Assembly (NCBI RefSeq): GCF_016132445.1
Contig: NZ_CP046056.1
Location: forward strand, 124,001 to 188,000
Reading direction: 5' to 3'
DNA: 64,000 bases
Origin: Venatoribacter cucullus
Lineage (GTDB): Bacteria; Pseudomonadota; Gammaproteobacteria; Pseudomonadales; Oceanobacteraceae
The notes under the pieces are model-generated. The model was not told the origin of the DNA and ran no database searches. It worked only from the letters and a program-made list of their open reading frames with translations. The translations under genes were made by a program, and so were the position numbers. The first letter of the stretch is position 1. Each line of letters opens with the position of its first letter. Shown piece after piece: positions 63,381 to 64,000 of this stretch.

Positions 63381-64000
63381 ACCCTGTGGTGCAGGGGCAG
63401 GGCCTGACCCTGCAATATGGTAAAACCCATGCCTTGCGCAAGGTCGACCTGAGCATTCCGGCCGGTTGCATGGTGGGGCTGATCGGCCCCGATGGCGTGG
63501 GTAAATCCAGCCTGCTGGCGTTAGTTTCCGGCGCCCGCCGGCTGCAGCAGGGCGAGCTGCAGGTACTCGGTGGTGATATGCGCAGCCAGCGCCACCGCCG
63601 CCGGGTATGCCCGGATATCGCCTATATGCCGCAGGGGCTGGGGCGTAACCTCTACCCGACCTTATCGGTGGAAGAAAACCTGCAGTTTTTTGCCCGCCTG
63701 TTTGGCCATAATCAGGCCGAGCGTCGCCGCCGTATTGATGAACTCACGGCCATTACCGGCCTGAAGCCTTTTTTACAGCGCCCGGCGGGCAAATTATCCG
63801 GTGGTATGAAACAAAAGCTGGGCCTGTGTTGTGCATTAATTCACGACCCGCTGCTGTTGATTCTGGACGAGCCCACTACCGGCGTAGACCCGCTGTCGCG
63901 CAGCCAGTTCTGGCAATTAATTAATACCATCCGCGCTCAGCGCCCGCAGATGAGCGTCCTGGTGGCCACCGCTTATATGGACGAAGCGGCGCGCTTTGAT
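63377..64000 (+). CDS. rbbA: RbbA-type ABC ATPase/permease, N-terminal part (cut by window edge)
   Basis: The first 208 codons of an ABC ATPase whose wording follows E. coli RbbA (YhiH) closely: Walker [48 protein letters not shown], signature [20 protein letters not shown], Walker [22 protein letters not shown] and ATAYMDEA. Full RbbA has two ATPase domains plus a permease; the remainder lies beyond 64000. RbbA has been described as ribosome-associated, but its transporter architecture with YhiI suggests export. Confidence 0.92.
   Translation, partial: MNPVVQGQGLTLQYGKTHALRKVDLSIPAGCMVGLIGPDGVGKSSLLALVSGARRLQQGELQVLGGDMRSQRHRRRVCPDIAYMPQGLGRNLYPTLSVEENLQFFARLFGHNQAERRRRIDELTAITGLKPFLQRPAGKLSGGMKQKLGLCCALIHDPLLLILDEPTTGVDPLSRSQFWQLINTIRAQRPQMSVLVATAYMDEAARFD

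Overview
The window is ordinary core chromosome of a marine or halotolerant gammaproteobacterium close to the Oceanospirillales/Pseudomonadales. The evidence is gene order and content. Blocks that I recall from Pseudomonas chromosomes are kept (phoR-phoB-ubiA-ubiC-rubA-rubB-hup; rho-trxA-ppx/ppk-hemB; ubiE-ubiJ-ubiB-hisI-hisE-tatABC; yggT-proC-yggS-pilT-pilU). They are mixed with an ectoine osmolyte cluster, a polyhydroxyalkanoate depolymerase, a thiolase and Kdo/heptose lipopolysaccharide genes. I saw no tRNA, rRNA, CRISPR array, transposase or prophage gene.

Layout. 1-2.9 kb: phosphate two-component system (phoR cut by the window edge) and the first two ubiquinone steps. 3-7.8 kb: rubredoxin and its reductase, an HU protein, a DUF1415 protein, an SCP2-like protein, a dicarboxylate/amino-acid symporter. 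7.9-17.3 kb: rho, trxA, ppx, then ppk and hemB on the other strand, with a two-gene copper cassette between ppx and ppk. 17.6-25.4 kb: thioesterase, YdbH, rpiA, ilvA, plsC, Smr nuclease, a Spy-like periplasmic protein. 25.5-29.5 kb: DUF481 outer-membrane protein, acyl-CoA synthetase, PHA depolymerase. 29.7-35.5 kb: metX-metW-DUF4426-rdgB-hemW, then kdkA and a heptosyltransferase. 35.6-41 kb: ectABC-ask with a TPR gene on one side and ectR on the other. 41.2-48 kb: thiolase, a broken DKNYY gene, tatABC, hisIE, ubiB-J-E. 48.1-52.8 kb: small exported and membrane proteins, CocE-like hydrolase, SulP transporter. 52.85-53.64 kb: a gene-free, hairpin-packed island. 53.6-64 kb: yggU-yggT-proC-yggS, pilT-pilU, a GGDEF/EAL protein, endA, a permease fragment, and yhiI-rbbA (cut by the window end).

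Most notable points. (1) One 801-residue open frame fuses a CopA-type multicopper oxidase to a CopB-type outer-membrane barrel. It has a Sec-type signal instead of the twin-arginine signal usual for CopA, which fits a barrel that must be exported unfolded. (2) The 790-bp island at 52855-53642 is built almost wholly of short perfect inverted repeats. It includes two modules of the same design (a long outer stem, an inner stem, two hairpins inside), which suggests a structured RNA or a non-autonomous folded mobile element. (3) Two TTAG-N4-CTAA palindromes flank the ectA/ectR divergence and resemble the EctR1 operator. (4) A shared TGTTACA-N4-TGTGAC element lies upstream of phoB and of hemB-ppk and may be a Pho box linking polyphosphate synthesis to phosphate starvation. 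(5) A small secreted DKNYY-repeat gene, readable only across a one-base frameshift, lies downstream of tatC.
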